NCBI RefSeq assembly: GCF_001426945.1
Contig: NZ_LMFS01000003.1
Location: 281,108-345,107, forward strand
Length of the DNA stretch: 64,000 nucleotides
Origin: Pseudolabrys sp. Root1462
Lineage (GTDB): Bacteria; Pseudomonadota; Alphaproteobacteria; Rhizobiales; Xanthobacteraceae
Direction: 5' to 3'
Part shown: in pieces, positions 25,132-34,525 of the stretch
Position numbering within the stretch: the stretch's first letter is position 1
Layout: each line of letters begins with the position of its first letter
Program-made: the position numbers and the translations under genes
The notes under the pieces: generated by a model
Told to the model about the DNA's origin: nothing
The model's input: only the letters and a program-made list of their open reading frames with translations
Database searches by the model: none

Positions 25132-25557
25132 ATGCAAGTCCAGCCGTATCTGAGTTTCGAAGGCCGCTGCGAAGAAGCGCTGGAATTCTACAAGAAGGCG
25201 ATCGGCGCCCAGGTCGACGTGATGATGCGTTTCAAGGACGCGCCAGCCGATGCCGGCATGTCCGGTGACGGTTGCGCCGGTCCGATGCCGTCGGCCGACA
25301 AGATCATGCATTCGAGCGTCAGGCTCGGCGACTCCGTCATCATGGCGACAGACGGGATGGCGAGCGGCAAGCCGGATTTCAAAGGCATCTCGCTGGCGCT
25401 CACCACCAAGGACGATGCCGAAGCGCAGACGAAGTTCAAGGCGCTGAGCGAGGGCGGCGCGGTACTCCAGCCGCTGATGAAGACCTTCTTCGCGTCCAGC
25501 TTCGGCATGGTCGCCGATAAGTTCGGCGTCAACTGGATGGTGGTCACTGCGGCTTAG
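25132..25557 (+). CDS. VOC family protein (PhnB-like)
   Basis: A 141-residue vicinal-oxygen-chelate fold protein of the PhnB/glyoxalase-like branch: QPYLSFEGRCEEALEFYKKAIG is the family opening, and FGMVADKFGVNWMV the close. The function is unknown for this branch; members are often part of detoxification or antibiotic-resistance-like clusters. The start at 25132 follows GGGAG; the ORF is open to 25054, which would run through the operator region. It is divergent from marR and begins a + strand run of six genes. Confidence 0.88.
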   Translation: MQVQPYLSFEGRCEEALEFYKKAIGAQVDVMMRFKDAPADAGMSGDGCAGPMPSADKIMHSSVRLGDSVIMATDGMASGKPDFKGISLALTTKDDAEAQTKFKALSEGGAVLQPLMKTFFASSFGMVADKFGVNWMVVTAA

Positions 25558-25614
25558 CGCGGTGGAATTCGCCGCTGCACGATGACGCGACTGGGAGCGA
25601 ACAGGAGGACCAAG

Positions 25615-26325
25615 ATGCTCGATACCAACAAAGCGCTGCCGTCCGCCCAAGCGCTGGCCGGCAACTGCAAGGTTCGCATTCCCGGCGAGAGCGCGGCGTA
25701 CCGCAAGGCACGCACCGCGCTGCTCGCTGAGGAAATCGAGCTTCGCCGCCAGATCGAGCGCGTGGCCGAAATGCGCCGGGCATTGCCGCCCGGCGCCGAG
25801 GTGAAAAATTATCGCTTCGTCGGCGAGGACGGTCCGACCGACCTCGCGGCCATGTTCGGCGACAAGCAGACGCTGGTCATCTACACCTACATGTACGGGC
25901 CGCAGCGCGAAAAGCCGTGCCCGATGTGCACATCGCTGCTGTCGTCATGGGACGGCGAGGCCAATGACATCATGCAGAATGTCGCGCTGGCGGTGACGGC
26001 GCGCTCGCCGATCGAGCGCCTCGTCGCCTTCAAGCAGCAGCGCGGCTGGCGCGCGCTCAAGCTCTATTCGGATCCGAGCGAGGAATTCAGCCGCGACTTC
26101 CACGCTGTCGGCGCAAACGGCGGCGACGACGCCGGTCTGCATGTTTTCACCCGCCGTGACGGCGCGCTCCGCCACTTCTGGAGTGGCGAGATGGATTTCT
26201 CGACCGCCGATCCGGGCCAGGATCCGCGCGGCGCGCCGGACCTGATGCCGATCTGGACCGTGCTCGATTGCACGCCGGAAGGCCGCAAGCCCGACTGGTA
26301 TCCCAAGCTCGACTACGGCCGCTGA
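25615..26325 (+). CDS. DUF899 thioredoxin-fold protein
   Basis: A 236-residue member of the DUF899 family (thioredoxin-like fold, distantly peroxiredoxin-like). Features are the N-terminal helical RKARTALLAEEIELRRQIE, then TLVIYTYMYGP and a CPMC motif (EKPCPMCTSLL) that could be redox active, and a C-terminal DLMPIWTVLDCTPEGR. Biochemical function is not known. A strong AGGAGG precedes the ATG at 25615, which settles the start against 25582. It is 57 bases after the VOC gene and 70 before a GST. Confidence 0.88.
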   Translation: MLDTNKALPSAQALAGNCKVRIPGESAAYRKARTALLAEEIELRRQIERVAEMRRALPPGAEVKNYRFVGEDGPTDLAAMFGDKQTLVIYTYMYGPQREKPCPMCTSLLSSWDGEANDIMQNVALAVTARSPIERLVAFKQQRGWRALKLYSDPSEEFSRDFHAVGANGGDDAGLHVFTRRDGALRHFWSGEMDFSTADPGQDPRGAPDLMPIWTVLDCTPEGRKPDWYPKLDYGR

Positions 26326-26395
26326 AACGGTCCGAGACTCAAGCGCTGATCGAACGAGCCGCGTCAGGCGGCTACGTCACCGGAGGAGCACGCCG

Positions 26396-27040
26396 ATGAT
26401 CACCATATCCGCATTCCATTGGGTTCCCGACCTGGCCCGCGGTCAGGTCCGCGACCTTCGCGTCCGCTGGGCCCTTGAGGAGGCCGGCTTGCCCTACCAA
26501 GCGCGCCTGCTTGAACAGGGCGATCAGGACAAGGATGACTATCGCGCGCTGCAGCCATTCGGACAGGTGCCGATCTTCGAGGAAGACGGATTTACTCTGT
26601 TCGAGAGCGGCGCCATCGTCCTGCACATCGGCGAACGTAGCACAGCGCTGCTGCCGGAAGATCCGAAAGCCCGGGCCCGCGCGACACAGTGGGTTGTAGC
26701 CGCGCTCAATTCGATCGAGCCGTTCATCATGAACCTCGCGCTCATCGATTTCTTCTACACCAACGAGGAATGGGCCAAGCTGCGGCGCCCCGGCGCCGAG
26801 GCCTTCGTGCGGCGCCGGCTCGCCGCACTGTCGAAGAACCTCGGCGACAAGCCCTATCTCGACGGCGAGCGTTTCACCGCCGGCGATCTGATGATGTCGG
26901 CGGTGCTCCGTATCCTGCACTACACCGACATCATCAAAAGCGATGCGCGCCTGTCCGCCTATCTCGAGCGCTGCCTCGCGCGCCCGGCGTTCAAGCGCGC
27001 GCTCGACGCCCAGCTCGGCGACTTCCGCGCCGCGGCGTAA
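26396..27040 (+). CDS. Glutathione S-transferase family protein
   Basis: A second GST in the block, 214 residues. The thioredoxin-like N-terminal half includes LARGQVRDLRVRWALEEAG, PFGQVPIFEEDGFTLFESGAIVLHI, and the helical half has GERFTAGDLMMSAVLRIL. The usual catalytic Tyr/Ser near the N-terminus is not obvious. It differs clearly from the GST at 23839, so the two are not a recent duplication. A GGAGGA precedes the ATG at 26396. Confidence 0.88.
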   Translation: MITISAFHWVPDLARGQVRDLRVRWALEEAGLPYQARLLEQGDQDKDDYRALQPFGQVPIFEEDGFTLFESGAIVLHIGERSTALLPEDPKARARATQWVVAALNSIEPFIMNLALIDFFYTNEEWAKLRRPGAEAFVRRRLAALSKNLGDKPYLDGERFTAGDLMMSAVLRILHYTDIIKSDARLSAYLERCLARPAFKRALDAQLGDFRAAA

Positions 27041-27091
27041 GCGGCCCAGCTTTCATGCGGCGCCCGTCCGCATCGTTTCACAGCAAACCGA

Positions 27092-27601
27092 ATGGAGACT
27101 GAAGTGGCTCTTTCCAAACCAAAACTGACGACCTGCCTGTGGTTCGAGAATCAGGCCGAAGAGGCTGCCAGGTTCTACTGCTCGGTCTTCAAGGACTCGA
27201 AGATCGGGCGCACGGCCTATTACCCGGACGCCGGACAGGACATCCACGGCAAGCCGAAGAATTCGGTGCTGACGGTCGAGTTCGAACTCGCGGGCATGCC
27301 GTTCACGGCGCTGAATGGCGGGCCGATGTTCAAGTTCAACGAAGCGATCTCGCTCCAGGTGCCCTGCAAGACGCAGGAGGAAATCGACTACTACTGGAGC
27401 GCGCTGACGGCCGACGGCGGCGCGGAAAGCCAGTGCGGTTGGCTCAAGGACAAGTACGGCCTGTCGTGGCAGGTGTTCCCCGATTTCATGGGCGATATTC
27501 TCGCTGGTTCGGACCGCGCCGTCGCCGCACGGGTCATGAACGCCTTCATGAAGATGAAGAAGTTCGATATCGCCACGATCGAGAAGGCCAGGCGAGGCTA
27601 G
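27092..27601 (+). CDS. VOC family protein (3-demethylubiquinone methyltransferase-like domain)
   Basis: A 169-residue VOC-superfamily protein of the PhnB-like branch historically named after 3-demethylubiquinone methyltransferase. The family pieces are LTTCLWFENQAEEAARFYCSVF, FTALNGGPMFKFNEAISLQV and CGWLKDKYGLSWQVFP. Methyltransferase activity should not be assumed; the name reflects an old misannotation. It is the second VOC gene in this block. It lies between the GST and the DUF1428 gene on the same strand. Confidence 0.88.
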   Translation: METEVALSKPKLTTCLWFENQAEEAARFYCSVFKDSKIGRTAYYPDAGQDIHGKPKNSVLTVEFELAGMPFTALNGGPMFKFNEAISLQVPCKTQEEIDYYWSALTADGGAESQCGWLKDKYGLSWQVFPDFMGDILAGSDRAVAARVMNAFMKMKKFDIATIEKARRG

Positions 27602-27629
27602 GATTTTCGAGCAAGCAAGGGGTGACGAA

Positions 27630-27995
27630 ATGACTTACGTCGACGGTTTCATCGTTCCGGTGCCGAAGAAGAATTTGGGCACCTACAAGAAGATGGCGCG
27701 TCTCGCCAGCAAGGTGTGGATGGAGCACGGCGCGCTCAGTTACGCCGAGTGCGTCGCTGACGACGTCAAGCCGGGCAAGTGGACCTCCTTCCCGCAGAGC
27801 GTGAAGCTCAAGAAGGATGAGGTCGTGATCTTTTCCTGGATCACCTACAAGTCACGCAAGTCGCGCGACACCATCCTGGGCAAGGTGATGCAGGACAAGC
27901 GGCTCGCCAAGTACATGAATGCCAAGGCGATGCCGTTCGACGGCAAGCGTATGATCTACGGCGGCTTCAAGACGATGATCGAGAAGCGATCATGA
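27630..27995 (+). CDS. DUF1428 family protein
   Basis: A 121-residue protein of the DUF1428 family (YbaA-like, ferredoxin-like alpha/beta fold). Its start MTYVDGFIVPVPKKNL and end AMPFDGKRMIYGGFKTMIE are the family's conserved edges. Function is unknown. Its stop overlaps the start of the following SRPBCC gene by 4 bases (ATGA), so the two are coupled. DUF1428, VOC and SRPBCC genes often occur together in Rhizobiales. Confidence 0.9.
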   Translation: MTYVDGFIVPVPKKNLGTYKKMARLASKVWMEHGALSYAECVADDVKPGKWTSFPQSVKLKKDEVVIFSWITYKSRKSRDTILGKVMQDKRLAKYMNAKAMPFDGKRMIYGGFKTMIEKRS

Positions 27996-28528
27996 AGATG
28001 ATACTGCTCACCGGCGCTACGGTAATCGTGGGCGCAATTGTTGTTATCGCCGTCCTCGCGTTGACTAAGCCCGATACCTTTCGTGTCCAGCGCACCATCG
28101 TCATCAATGCCGGTGCCGACAAAATCTTTCCATTGATCGATGATTTTCATCAGTGGTCACGGTGGTCGCCTTATGAGGACAAGGATCCCGCCATGACGCG
28201 GACTTTTGGCGCCACGACGAAAGGGCGTGGTGCCACCTATGCGTGGGACGGCAACGGCCAGGTCGGCGCCGGGGACATGACCATCACCGAAAGCACGCCG
28301 TCTTCGCGTGTAGCCATCAGGCTGAATATGGTGAAGCCGATTTCGGCCAGCAACGACGTGATTTTCGCCCTGGCGCCGCAGGGGCCCGCCACGCAGTTGA
28401 CCTGGGCCATGCAGGGCCCAGCGCCCTTCATCAGCAAAGTCATGCAGGTCTTTATCAATATGGACAAGATGGTCGGCGGCGACTTCGAAACGGGCCTGGC
28501 GAAGCTCAAATCGGTGGCCGAGAAGTAG
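27992..28528 (+). CDS. SRPBCC/polyketide cyclase-like protein with N-terminal membrane anchor
   Basis: A 178-residue protein whose first ~22 residues (LLTGATVIVGAIVVIAVLAL) form one membrane segment or uncleaved signal. An SRPBCC ligand-binding domain follows (INAGADKIFPLIDDFHQWSRWSPYEDKDPAMTR and WDGNGQVGAGDMTITES). Unlike the first SRPBCC protein in this block it is probably attached to the outer face of the inner membrane. It is translationally coupled to the DUF1428 gene. Its stop codon TAG (28526-28528) directly abuts the convergent stop of ubiB at 28529. Confidence 0.85.
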   Translation: MKMILLTGATVIVGAIVVIAVLALTKPDTFRVQRTIVINAGADKIFPLIDDFHQWSRWSPYEDKDPAMTRTFGATTKGRGATYAWDGNGQVGAGDMTITESTPSSRVAIRLNMVKPISASNDVIFALAPQGPATQLTWAMQGPAPFISKVMQVFINMDKMVGGDFETGLAKLKSVAEK

Positions 28529-30103
28529 CTACCGCAACAGCATCCATGTCATCGCCGTGAGCAGCGCGACGATGGCCCACAGCGCCGCGGCGGTGGCGCG
28601 GCTGCGTCGCGCTTCCGCCCTGCCGATGGCCTCGACGGTCTCCGGCGCCAGCACCAGACCGTTGCGTGTGATGTCGTCGATCTGATCGAGCAACGTGCCG
28701 GTGCGCAACAGCAGCGACGGCACCTGCGCGGCGAAATTGCCGAGCTTGCCGGCGCCGGCGACCGCGTCCTCGATCTTGCCGATCGGTCCGAGGTTGCGCG
28801 CGATCCACTCGCGCACCACGGGGTCGGCCGTCTTCCACATGTCGAGCCTTGGATCGAACGAGCGCGCCACGCCCTCGACCACGACCATGGTCTTCTGCAA
28901 CAGGATCAATTCCGGCCGCGTGCGCATTTCGAAGATGCCAGTGACTTCGAACAAAAGCGTCAGGAGCTTCGCCATCGAGATATCTTCGGCAGTGCGGTTG
29001 TGGATCGGCTCGCCGATGGCGCGGATCGCCTGCGCGAAAGCCTCGACCGAATGATGCCGCGGCACATAGCCGGCGTCGAAATGCACCTGCGCGACGCGCA
29101 TGTAGTCGCGGGTGATGAAGCCGAACAGGATCTCGGCGAGGAAGCGGCGCTCCTTCGGTCCGAGGCGTCCCATGATGCCGAAATCGACTGCGACCAACTT
29201 GCCGCTGGTATCGACGAACAGGTTGCCCGGATGCATGTCGGCATGGAAGAAGCCGTCGCGCAGCGCGTGGCGCAGGAAGCTCTGAATCACCGTGCGGCCG
29301 AGCGCCGGCAGGTCGTAGCCCTTGGCTTCCAATACGGCGCGGTTGTTGAGCGGCGTGCCGTCGATCCACTCCATCGTCAGCACTTCGCGGGCAGTGCGGT
29401 CCCAATCGACGCCCGGCACGCGGAAGTCGGGATCGTCTTTGGTGTTCTCCGCCATCTCGGAGAGCGCGGCGGCCTCGAGACGGAAATCCATCTCCAGCCG
29501 CACCGAACGATCGAGCGTATTCACAACCTCGACGAAGCGCAGGCGCTGCGCCTCGGGCGACATCGCCTCGGCGCGGCGCGCGGCGAAATAGAAGGCGTCG
29601 AGATCGGCGCGGAAACGCCGCTCGATGCCGGGGCGGATGATCTTGACCGCGACCGGCGTGCGCTCACCGTTCTTTTCGATCTCAGCCTTGTGGACCTGGG
29701 CGATCGAGGCCGCCGCCATCGACGGCCCGAAGCTGGCATAGACATCACTCAGCGGCCGCTCCAGCGCGGCCGCAACCACGGCCTCGGCTTCCTTCTGGTC
29801 GAAAGCCGGCATCTTGTCCTGCAGCGCTTCCAGGTCGCGCGCGATCGCCGTGCCGACGACGTCGGGACGCGTCGCCAGGAACTGGCCGAGCTTGACGTAG
29901 GTCGGCCCCAGCCGCGTCAGTGCCGCGCCCAGCCGGCTCTCGCCGTTGCGCGAGGAACGCCGCTCGATCAGCCGCGCCAGCGCAATGGCCGTGCGCGCCG
30001 GCATCGGCAGCGGCCGCGTATCGACCAGCGCGAACACGCCTTCACGTGCGAACACATAGCCCGCACGCGAGAGACGGATGAGGTGAGAAATGCCGGAGAT
30101 CAC
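28529..30103 (-). CDS. ubiB: Ubiquinone biosynthesis accessory kinase-like protein UbiB
   Basis: UbiB is an atypical protein-kinase-like ATPase needed for ubiquinone synthesis, probably helping extract the lipid intermediates. The KxGQ motif ([14 protein letters not shown]) and the ADCK-type catalytic segments ([12 protein letters not shown] and VDFGIMGRL) are present. Two C-terminal hydrophobic stretches at the very end anchor it in the inner membrane. Length (524 residues) is normal. Its start overlaps the ubiE stop (ATGA). In rhizobia such as Sinorhizobium coaBC normally follows directly; here a 5.7 kb block of other genes lies between. Confidence 0.96.
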   Translation of the reverse strand: MISGISHLIRLSRAGYVFAREGVFALVDTRPLPMPARTAIALARLIERRSSRNGESRLGAALTRLGPTYVKLGQFLATRPDVVGTAIARDLEALQDKMPAFDQKEAEAVVAAALERPLSDVYASFGPSMAAASIAQVHKAEIEKNGERTPVAVKIIRPGIERRFRADLDAFYFAARRAEAMSPEAQRLRFVEVVNTLDRSVRLEMDFRLEAAALSEMAENTKDDPDFRVPGVDWDRTAREVLTMEWIDGTPLNNRAVLEAKGYDLPALGRTVIQSFLRHALRDGFFHADMHPGNLFVDTSGKLVAVDFGIMGRLGPKERRFLAEILFGFITRDYMRVAQVHFDAGYVPRHHSVEAFAQAIRAIGEPIHNRTAEDISMAKLLTLLFEVTGIFEMRTRPELILLQKTMVVVEGVARSFDPRLDMWKTADPVVREWIARNLGPIGKIEDAVAGAGKLGNFAAQVPSLLLRTGTLLDQIDDITRNGLVLAPETVEAIGRAEARRSRATAAALWAIVALLTAMTWMLLR

Positions 30104-30858
30104 AATTTCCAGCCCGAATGCATCGCTACAACGCCGCCGGTCATGGGCGTGAAGGAAACGCGGCGGAAGCCCGCGCGTTCGATCATCGCCGCGAAGGCCT
30201 TCGGCTTGGGGAATTTGCGGATCGACTCGACCAGATACTGATAGGCCTCGCGATCGCCGGTGACGCGCTCGCCGACGCGCGGGATCACCTGGAACGAGTA
30301 GAGTTCATAGAGCTTGTCGAGGCCCGGCACATCGACCGACGAGAATTCGAGGCACAGAAAGCGGCCGCCGAATTTCAGCACGCGATGTGCTTCGGCCAGC
30401 GCCTTGTCGATGCGCGGCACGTTGCGGATGCCGAAGGCGATGGTGACGCAGTCGAAGCTGCGGTCGGCGTAAGGCAGCTCCTCGGCGTTGCCCTGCTCGA
30501 ATGTCACCTGGGCGTCCAGGCCGCGCTTTTCGGCGCGCTCGCGGCCGACCGCCAGCATCTCGGCATTGATGTCGCAGACGGTGACATGCGTTCCGATGCC
30601 GCCGGCTTCCGCCACGCGAAAGGCGACGTCACCGGTGCCGCCGGCGAGATCGAGCAGCGCGAAGGGATGATCGTTCTTGGGCGGATTGACCGCCGTGACG
30701 AGGGCGTTTTTCCACGGCCGGTGCAGGCCGCCGGACATCAGGTCGTTCATCAGGTCGTAGCGCTTGGCCACGGAGTGGAACACGTCGTCGACCAGCCCCT
30801 GCTTTTCCTCGAGGGGCACGTCACGGTATCCAAAATGGGTCTCTTGCGAGCTGCTCAT
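30100..30858 (-). CDS. ubiE: Ubiquinone/menaquinone C-methyltransferase UbiE
   Basis: UbiE is the SAM-dependent C-methyltransferase of ubiquinone synthesis. Motif I is [14 protein letters not shown], and the UbiE signatures [17 protein letters not shown] and [20 protein letters not shown] are present. I prefer the ATG at 30858 ([11 protein letters not shown]) because it matches usual N-termini; the ORF is open to 30888. It is coupled to ubiB by ATGA and divergent from mutM, the standard Rhizobiales layout. Confidence 0.96.
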   Translation of the reverse strand: MSSSQETHFGYRDVPLEEKQGLVDDVFHSVAKRYDLMNDLMSGGLHRPWKNALVTAVNPPKNDHPFALLDLAGGTGDVAFRVAEAGGIGTHVTVCDINAEMLAVGRERAEKRGLDAQVTFEQGNAEELPYADRSFDCVTIAFGIRNVPRIDKALAEAHRVLKFGGRFLCLEFSSVDVPGLDKLYELYSFQVIPRVGERVTGDREAYQYLVESIRKFPKPKAFAAMIERAGFRRVSFTPMTGGVVAMHSGWKL

Positions 30859-30937
30859 CGGCCAATAATCCTTTGCGGGCAGGACCATAGCGCGCCGGCC
30901 CGCGGGACGCTATCTATCACGCCCGGAGCGGTAAACC

Positions 30938-31801
30938 ATGCCCGAGCTACCCGAAGTCGAAACCGTGCGCCGCGGCCTCGCCCCCGCGATGGAGGGCGCG
31001 CGCATTGCCAAAGTCGAGGTGCGACATCGCGGCCTGCGCTGGCCGATCGCCAAGGACTTCGAGAAGCGCCTCCACGGCCAGACCATCGATGGCCTCGGCC
31101 GCCGCGCCAAATACATCCTCGCCGACCTGTCGTCCGGTGACGTGCTGGTCATGCATCTCGGTATGTCCGGCTCGTTCCGCATCGACAAGGATATGCCCGG
31201 CGATTTTCACCACGAGCGATCCAAGGATGCCGCTCACGACCATGTGGTGTTCCACATGGACAACGGCCGCACCGTGACCTTCAACGATCCGCGCCGCTTT
31301 GGCTCGATGAAGATCGTGGCGCGGGCCAGGCTCGACGAGGAGCCGCTGTTGAAGTCCATCGGTCCTGAGCCGCTGGGCAACCAGTTCGATGCGGCGATGC
31401 TGGCCGCGGCCTGCGCCGGAAAGAAGACGTCTCTCAAGGCTGCGCTGCTCGACCAGCGGGTCGTTGCCGGCCTCGGCAACATCTATGTCTGCGAGGCGCT
31501 GTACCGGGCACGTCTGTCACCCAAGAGGCTCGCGTCCACCATCGCTGATCGCAAGGGTCAGCCCAACGACCGCGCCCGCGCGCTGGTCGCCGCCATCAAG
31601 GCGGTATTGAATGACGCCATCAAAGCCGGCGGCTCGTCCTTACGCGATCACCGCCAAGCCGATGGTTCGCTCGGCTATTTCCAGCACAACTTCAGCGTCT
31701 ACGACCGGGAAGGACAAAAGTGCCCCGACTGCAAGGGCACGGTCAAACGCATCGTGCAGAACGGCCGCTCGACGTTCTATTGCCCGGCGTGTCAGAAATA
31801 A
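30938..31801 (+). CDS. mutM: Formamidopyrimidine-DNA glycosylase
   Basis: MutM (Fpg) removes 8-oxoguanine and formamidopyrimidines and nicks the abasic site. The N-terminus [14 protein letters not shown] provides the catalytic Pro2 and Glu3 after Met removal. The C-terminal zinc finger is complete (CPDC ... CPAC), and the HLGMSGSF segment carrying the usual catalytic region is present. At 287 residues it is of normal size. It is divergent from ubiE-ubiB. In Sinorhizobium the enoyl-CoA hydratase gene is its neighbour; here three other genes intervene. Confidence 0.97.
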   Translation: MPELPEVETVRRGLAPAMEGARIAKVEVRHRGLRWPIAKDFEKRLHGQTIDGLGRRAKYILADLSSGDVLVMHLGMSGSFRIDKDMPGDFHHERSKDAAHDHVVFHMDNGRTVTFNDPRRFGSMKIVARARLDEEPLLKSIGPEPLGNQFDAAMLAAACAGKKTSLKAALLDQRVVAGLGNIYVCEALYRARLSPKRLASTIADRKGQPNDRARALVAAIKAVLNDAIKAGGSSLRDHRQADGSLGYFQHNFSVYDREGQKCPDCKGTVKRIVQNGRSTFYCPACQK

Positions 31802-31813
31802 CCCGCGCGTGGA

Positions 31814-32542
31814 TCAGAAGCGGTAATTGACGCCCGCGCGCACGACGTTCATGTCGAGCTTGGTGTTGTCGGTCAAGCTTGGCAGTCCGGGCACGGGCCA
31901 CGTCGTCGTATGGCTACCGAAGTTCATGTAAAGATACTCGGCCTTGGCGCTCCAGTGCGACGTCAGCGCGACTTCGATGCCGCCGCCCACGGTCCAGCCG
32001 TTGCGATTGTCATTCTGGCTCAGACTTGCCGAGGCGCCGCCGGCGCTCGCTGTCGCTGTCGTCTCAAGCCGCGCATAGGCATAGCCGCCGGTCGCATAGA
32101 TTAGCCAGCCATCCTGCGCGTAGCCGGCGCGGCCGCGCACGGTACCGAACCAGTGCACCTTCTGGTCATAGCTTGCCGACACTGGCACAAGGCAGGTCGC
32201 CGCAGGGCAACTGGTCGAGAGACTGCCGTTGATGCCGGAATACTGGAAGTCGGTCTCGCCGCCGAATACGAAAGGCCCGCTTTGCCAGTTGTAGCCCAGC
32301 GTCACGCCGCCGGTCACGCCGCTCATGGGATTGTTGGCCGTGCCGAACACCGGACCCGTGGTCGAGAATTCCGAGCTGGCTTTGGCCCATCCGCCGCCGA
32401 CATTGCCGCCGAGATAGAAGCCGGACCAGACTGGAGTTGTCTGCACCGTCAGCGGTGCGACATAGGCGGGCTGCCGCGGGAAATCCGCCGCCGCGGCGGC
32501 CGAAGCGATCAGGATGAACGGAAGAGCAACGATCGCGCGCAT
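31814..32542 (-). CDS. Outer-membrane beta-barrel protein (Omp25/31-like)
   Basis: A 242-residue outer-membrane porin-like protein of the type abundant in Rhizobiales. A Sec signal peptide ends at about residue 20 (ASAAAAADF). WSGFYLGGNVGGGW is the family opening, and the C-terminus ends NYRF with the aromatic residue required for BAM recognition. Alternating hydrophobic strands are evident throughout. It probably stabilises the envelope or forms a small channel; the specific function is unknown. It is convergent with mutM (12 bases between stops). Confidence 0.9.
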   Translation of the reverse strand: MRAIVALPFILIASAAAAADFPRQPAYVAPLTVQTTPVWSGFYLGGNVGGGWAKASSEFSTTGPVFGTANNPMSGVTGGVTLGYNWQSGPFVFGGETDFQYSGINGSLSTSCPAATCLVPVSASYDQKVHWFGTVRGRAGYAQDGWLIYATGGYAYARLETTATASAGGASASLSQNDNRNGWTVGGGIEVALTSHWSAKAEYLYMNFGSHTTTWPVPGLPSLTDNTKLDMNVVRAGVNYRF

Positions 32543-32627
32543 GGAGGCAGTCCTCGTGCCTTGATCGGATCGAGAATCTTAGAAAGTCTCGCCTAAGGAT
32601 CTGTTACTTTGCCGATGACAAAGCCCA

Positions 32628-34061
32628 TCAGAACAGCCGCGGCGTGAAATAACCGTGCAGCGAATAGGGCACATGATGCCGCAGCCGGGCCGTGAACAGC
32701 GGCCGGGCCGCCAGATCCCGCGCGTCAAGGCCGAGGATGTCGGTGCGATTCGCGGCCGCGTCGTACACCAGCGTCACGACGACACCGTCATCCTCGCCGG
32801 CGCCGGTCGGAATAAACACGGGCTCGCCGGCATAACGGCCGTTGCCGACATCGTGCGACTGGACGCGGCCCGTCTCCGTGTCGATGCGGGTCACGCAATG
32901 CTGCAACCCGATATCATCGCCGTTGGGGTTATTGGCGATGTAGGCATAGCGGTAGGGCCGTCCGGTACGGGCCGGATTGATGCGCGGAAATTCGTTGCTG
33001 CGGCCCGTATCGAAACTCCTCACGCCGACCGCGCCGCTGGCGAGATCGATTTGAAGCCGTGTCAGCGACGCCATCCCGTCGGCGGCCCATTCGGAATGCT
33101 CATAGGTCCGCAGCGACCGGCCAATGGCGAGATAATCCGGATAGCGCGTCAGGTCGAGGAACAGTGCGCCGTCGCGCTCGAAGCCATTGGCGAAATGAAA
33201 CTGGAAGAATGCGTCGGCCTCGATCCAGCGTGGCGGCGCCGTTCCGTCACGCCGCAGCAGCAGGATGAGTGTCGGCCTTGTGCCGTCCCAGTGCAACGCG
33301 CCGTCGAAGCTCGAAAGCCCCAGGATGAATTTAATCGGATGGACCAGAATGGGGCCGAGACAGAAGACCAGATAGTTCTCGGTCAGCACGAAGTCGTGGT
33401 TCATGACCGGATAAGGCAGCGGTATCGCCGGATACGCGGTCAGCGCGCCGTCGCTGTCGATCCGGTACGGCGTCAGTGTCGTCTTCGCGCCGTAGTCGAT
33501 GCCGAAGTTATAGAGTTCGCCGCTGACCGGATCGACCTTGGGATGCGCCGAGAAGGCGCGCACGCGGCCGCCGAAATCGTCGATGCCCAGGGTCTCGAGC
33601 GTTTTGGGGTTGAGTGCGTAAGGCGCGCCGCCTTCCCACAGCGACAAAAGCCGTTCGCCTTGCATAACGACCGACGTATTCGAGACGTTGCCCGACATGC
33701 GGAAAGCGTTGGCGAGAATGCCGCCCGGCCGCGACTTGCCGAAGCCGCGATAAAGCACGCGGCCTTCGCGCGTTTCGTTGATGTAATTGTCGGTGCGAAC
33801 AAAGCGGTTGAGATAGCGAATGCCGCCGTCGTCAAAGGCGATGGCCGAGATCATGCCGTCGCCGTCGAACCAGTGCGGAAACCACTTTCCGTTCAGGTCG
33901 TTGCGGCCTGCACCGTTGCGAAACAGCGTGCCGCGCAACGATGGAGGCACTTGTCCGTCAATGTCGGCGACCCGGTAGTCGAATTCCTGTTCAAGCGACG
34001 CAAAGCCCGCGCTCCATGGCTGAATGCTGGAATCCGACAGGTCGTGCATGGCGTTCGCCAT
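32628..34061 (-). CDS. Carotenoid oxygenase family protein
   Basis: A 477-residue non-haem Fe(II) dioxygenase of the carotenoid cleavage / lignostilbene oxygenase family, which splits C=C bonds in carotenoids, apocarotenoids or stilbenes. All four iron-binding histidines are visible: H173 (SAHPKVD), H222 (MNHDFV), H289 (FQFHFANG) and H469 (SLHGYF). The seven-bladed propeller repeats fit the length. The N-terminal RGTLFRNGAGRND is the family opening. No carotenoid biosynthesis gene is in this window, so the substrate is open. A DUF2141 gene lies 17 bases upstream and is probably co-transcribed. Confidence 0.92.
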   Translation of the reverse strand: MANAMHDLSDSSIQPWSAGFASLEQEFDYRVADIDGQVPPSLRGTLFRNGAGRNDLNGKWFPHWFDGDGMISAIAFDDGGIRYLNRFVRTDNYINETREGRVLYRGFGKSRPGGILANAFRMSGNVSNTSVVMQGERLLSLWEGGAPYALNPKTLETLGIDDFGGRVRAFSAHPKVDPVSGELYNFGIDYGAKTTLTPYRIDSDGALTAYPAIPLPYPVMNHDFVLTENYLVFCLGPILVHPIKFILGLSSFDGALHWDGTRPTLILLLRRDGTAPPRWIEADAFFQFHFANGFERDGALFLDLTRYPDYLAIGRSLRTYEHSEWAADGMASLTRLQIDLASGAVGVRSFDTGRSNEFPRINPARTGRPYRYAYIANNPNGDDIGLQHCVTRIDTETGRVQSHDVGNGRYAGEPVFIPTGAGEDDGVVVTLVYDAAANRTDILGLDARDLAARPLFTARLRHHVPYSLHGYFTPRLF

Positions 34062-34078
34062 ATACCCGGTCAGGGCCG

Positions 34079-34525
34079 TCAGTAGTGCAGCGTCACCCGC
34101 ACGGTCTCGTTGCCGCCGGAATAGCTGAACGATGCCGCCTCGAAGCTAGGCGGCCCGAAAGTCGTCGCAGGATTGCGCGAGAAGCCGAAGCCCTGCTTGG
34201 GCTTGCCGAACATGCCGTATTCGATCTGGGTTTCGTTCTGCTCCGCGTGGAATACCGCAATTGCATAAGTGCCCGCGGCGAGACCGCTGAAGACGCAGGT
34301 GGCTTGTCCGCCGTTCGGCTTCGCCGTTACGCCACTCTGCTCGCGCCCGGGCTGACGGAAGCCGTCGGCCGATGCGTACAGGCCGCAACGCACAACGCCG
34401 CTGTCGCTGCGCATGCCGGACACGGATACGCTCAATTTGCCGGAAGCCGGCCGGCCGGCGGTCTGCGCATTGGCGAGCGACATGGTGCAGGCAAAAAGCG
34501 CGGCGCAAAAGAGAATGCTTCGCAT
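34079..34525 (-). CDS. DUF2141 exported protein
   Basis: A 148-residue protein with a Sec signal peptide (about residues 1-21, FCAALFACTMSLANA) and a DUF2141 domain: GTYAIAVFHAEQNET and YGMFGKPKQGFGFSRN are its recognisable pieces, and FEAASFSYSGGNETVRVTLHY the conserved end. The fold is probably an extracytoplasmic beta-sandwich; the function is unknown. DUF2141 genes are often near carotenoid genes, and here the gene leads directly into the carotenoid oxygenase on the same strand. Confidence 0.88.
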   Translation of the reverse strand: MRSILFCAALFACTMSLANAQTAGRPASGKLSVSVSGMRSDSGVVRCGLYASADGFRQPGREQSGVTAKPNGGQATCVFSGLAAGTYAIAVFHAEQNETQIEYGMFGKPKQGFGFSRNPATTFGPPSFEAASFSYSGGNETVRVTLHY

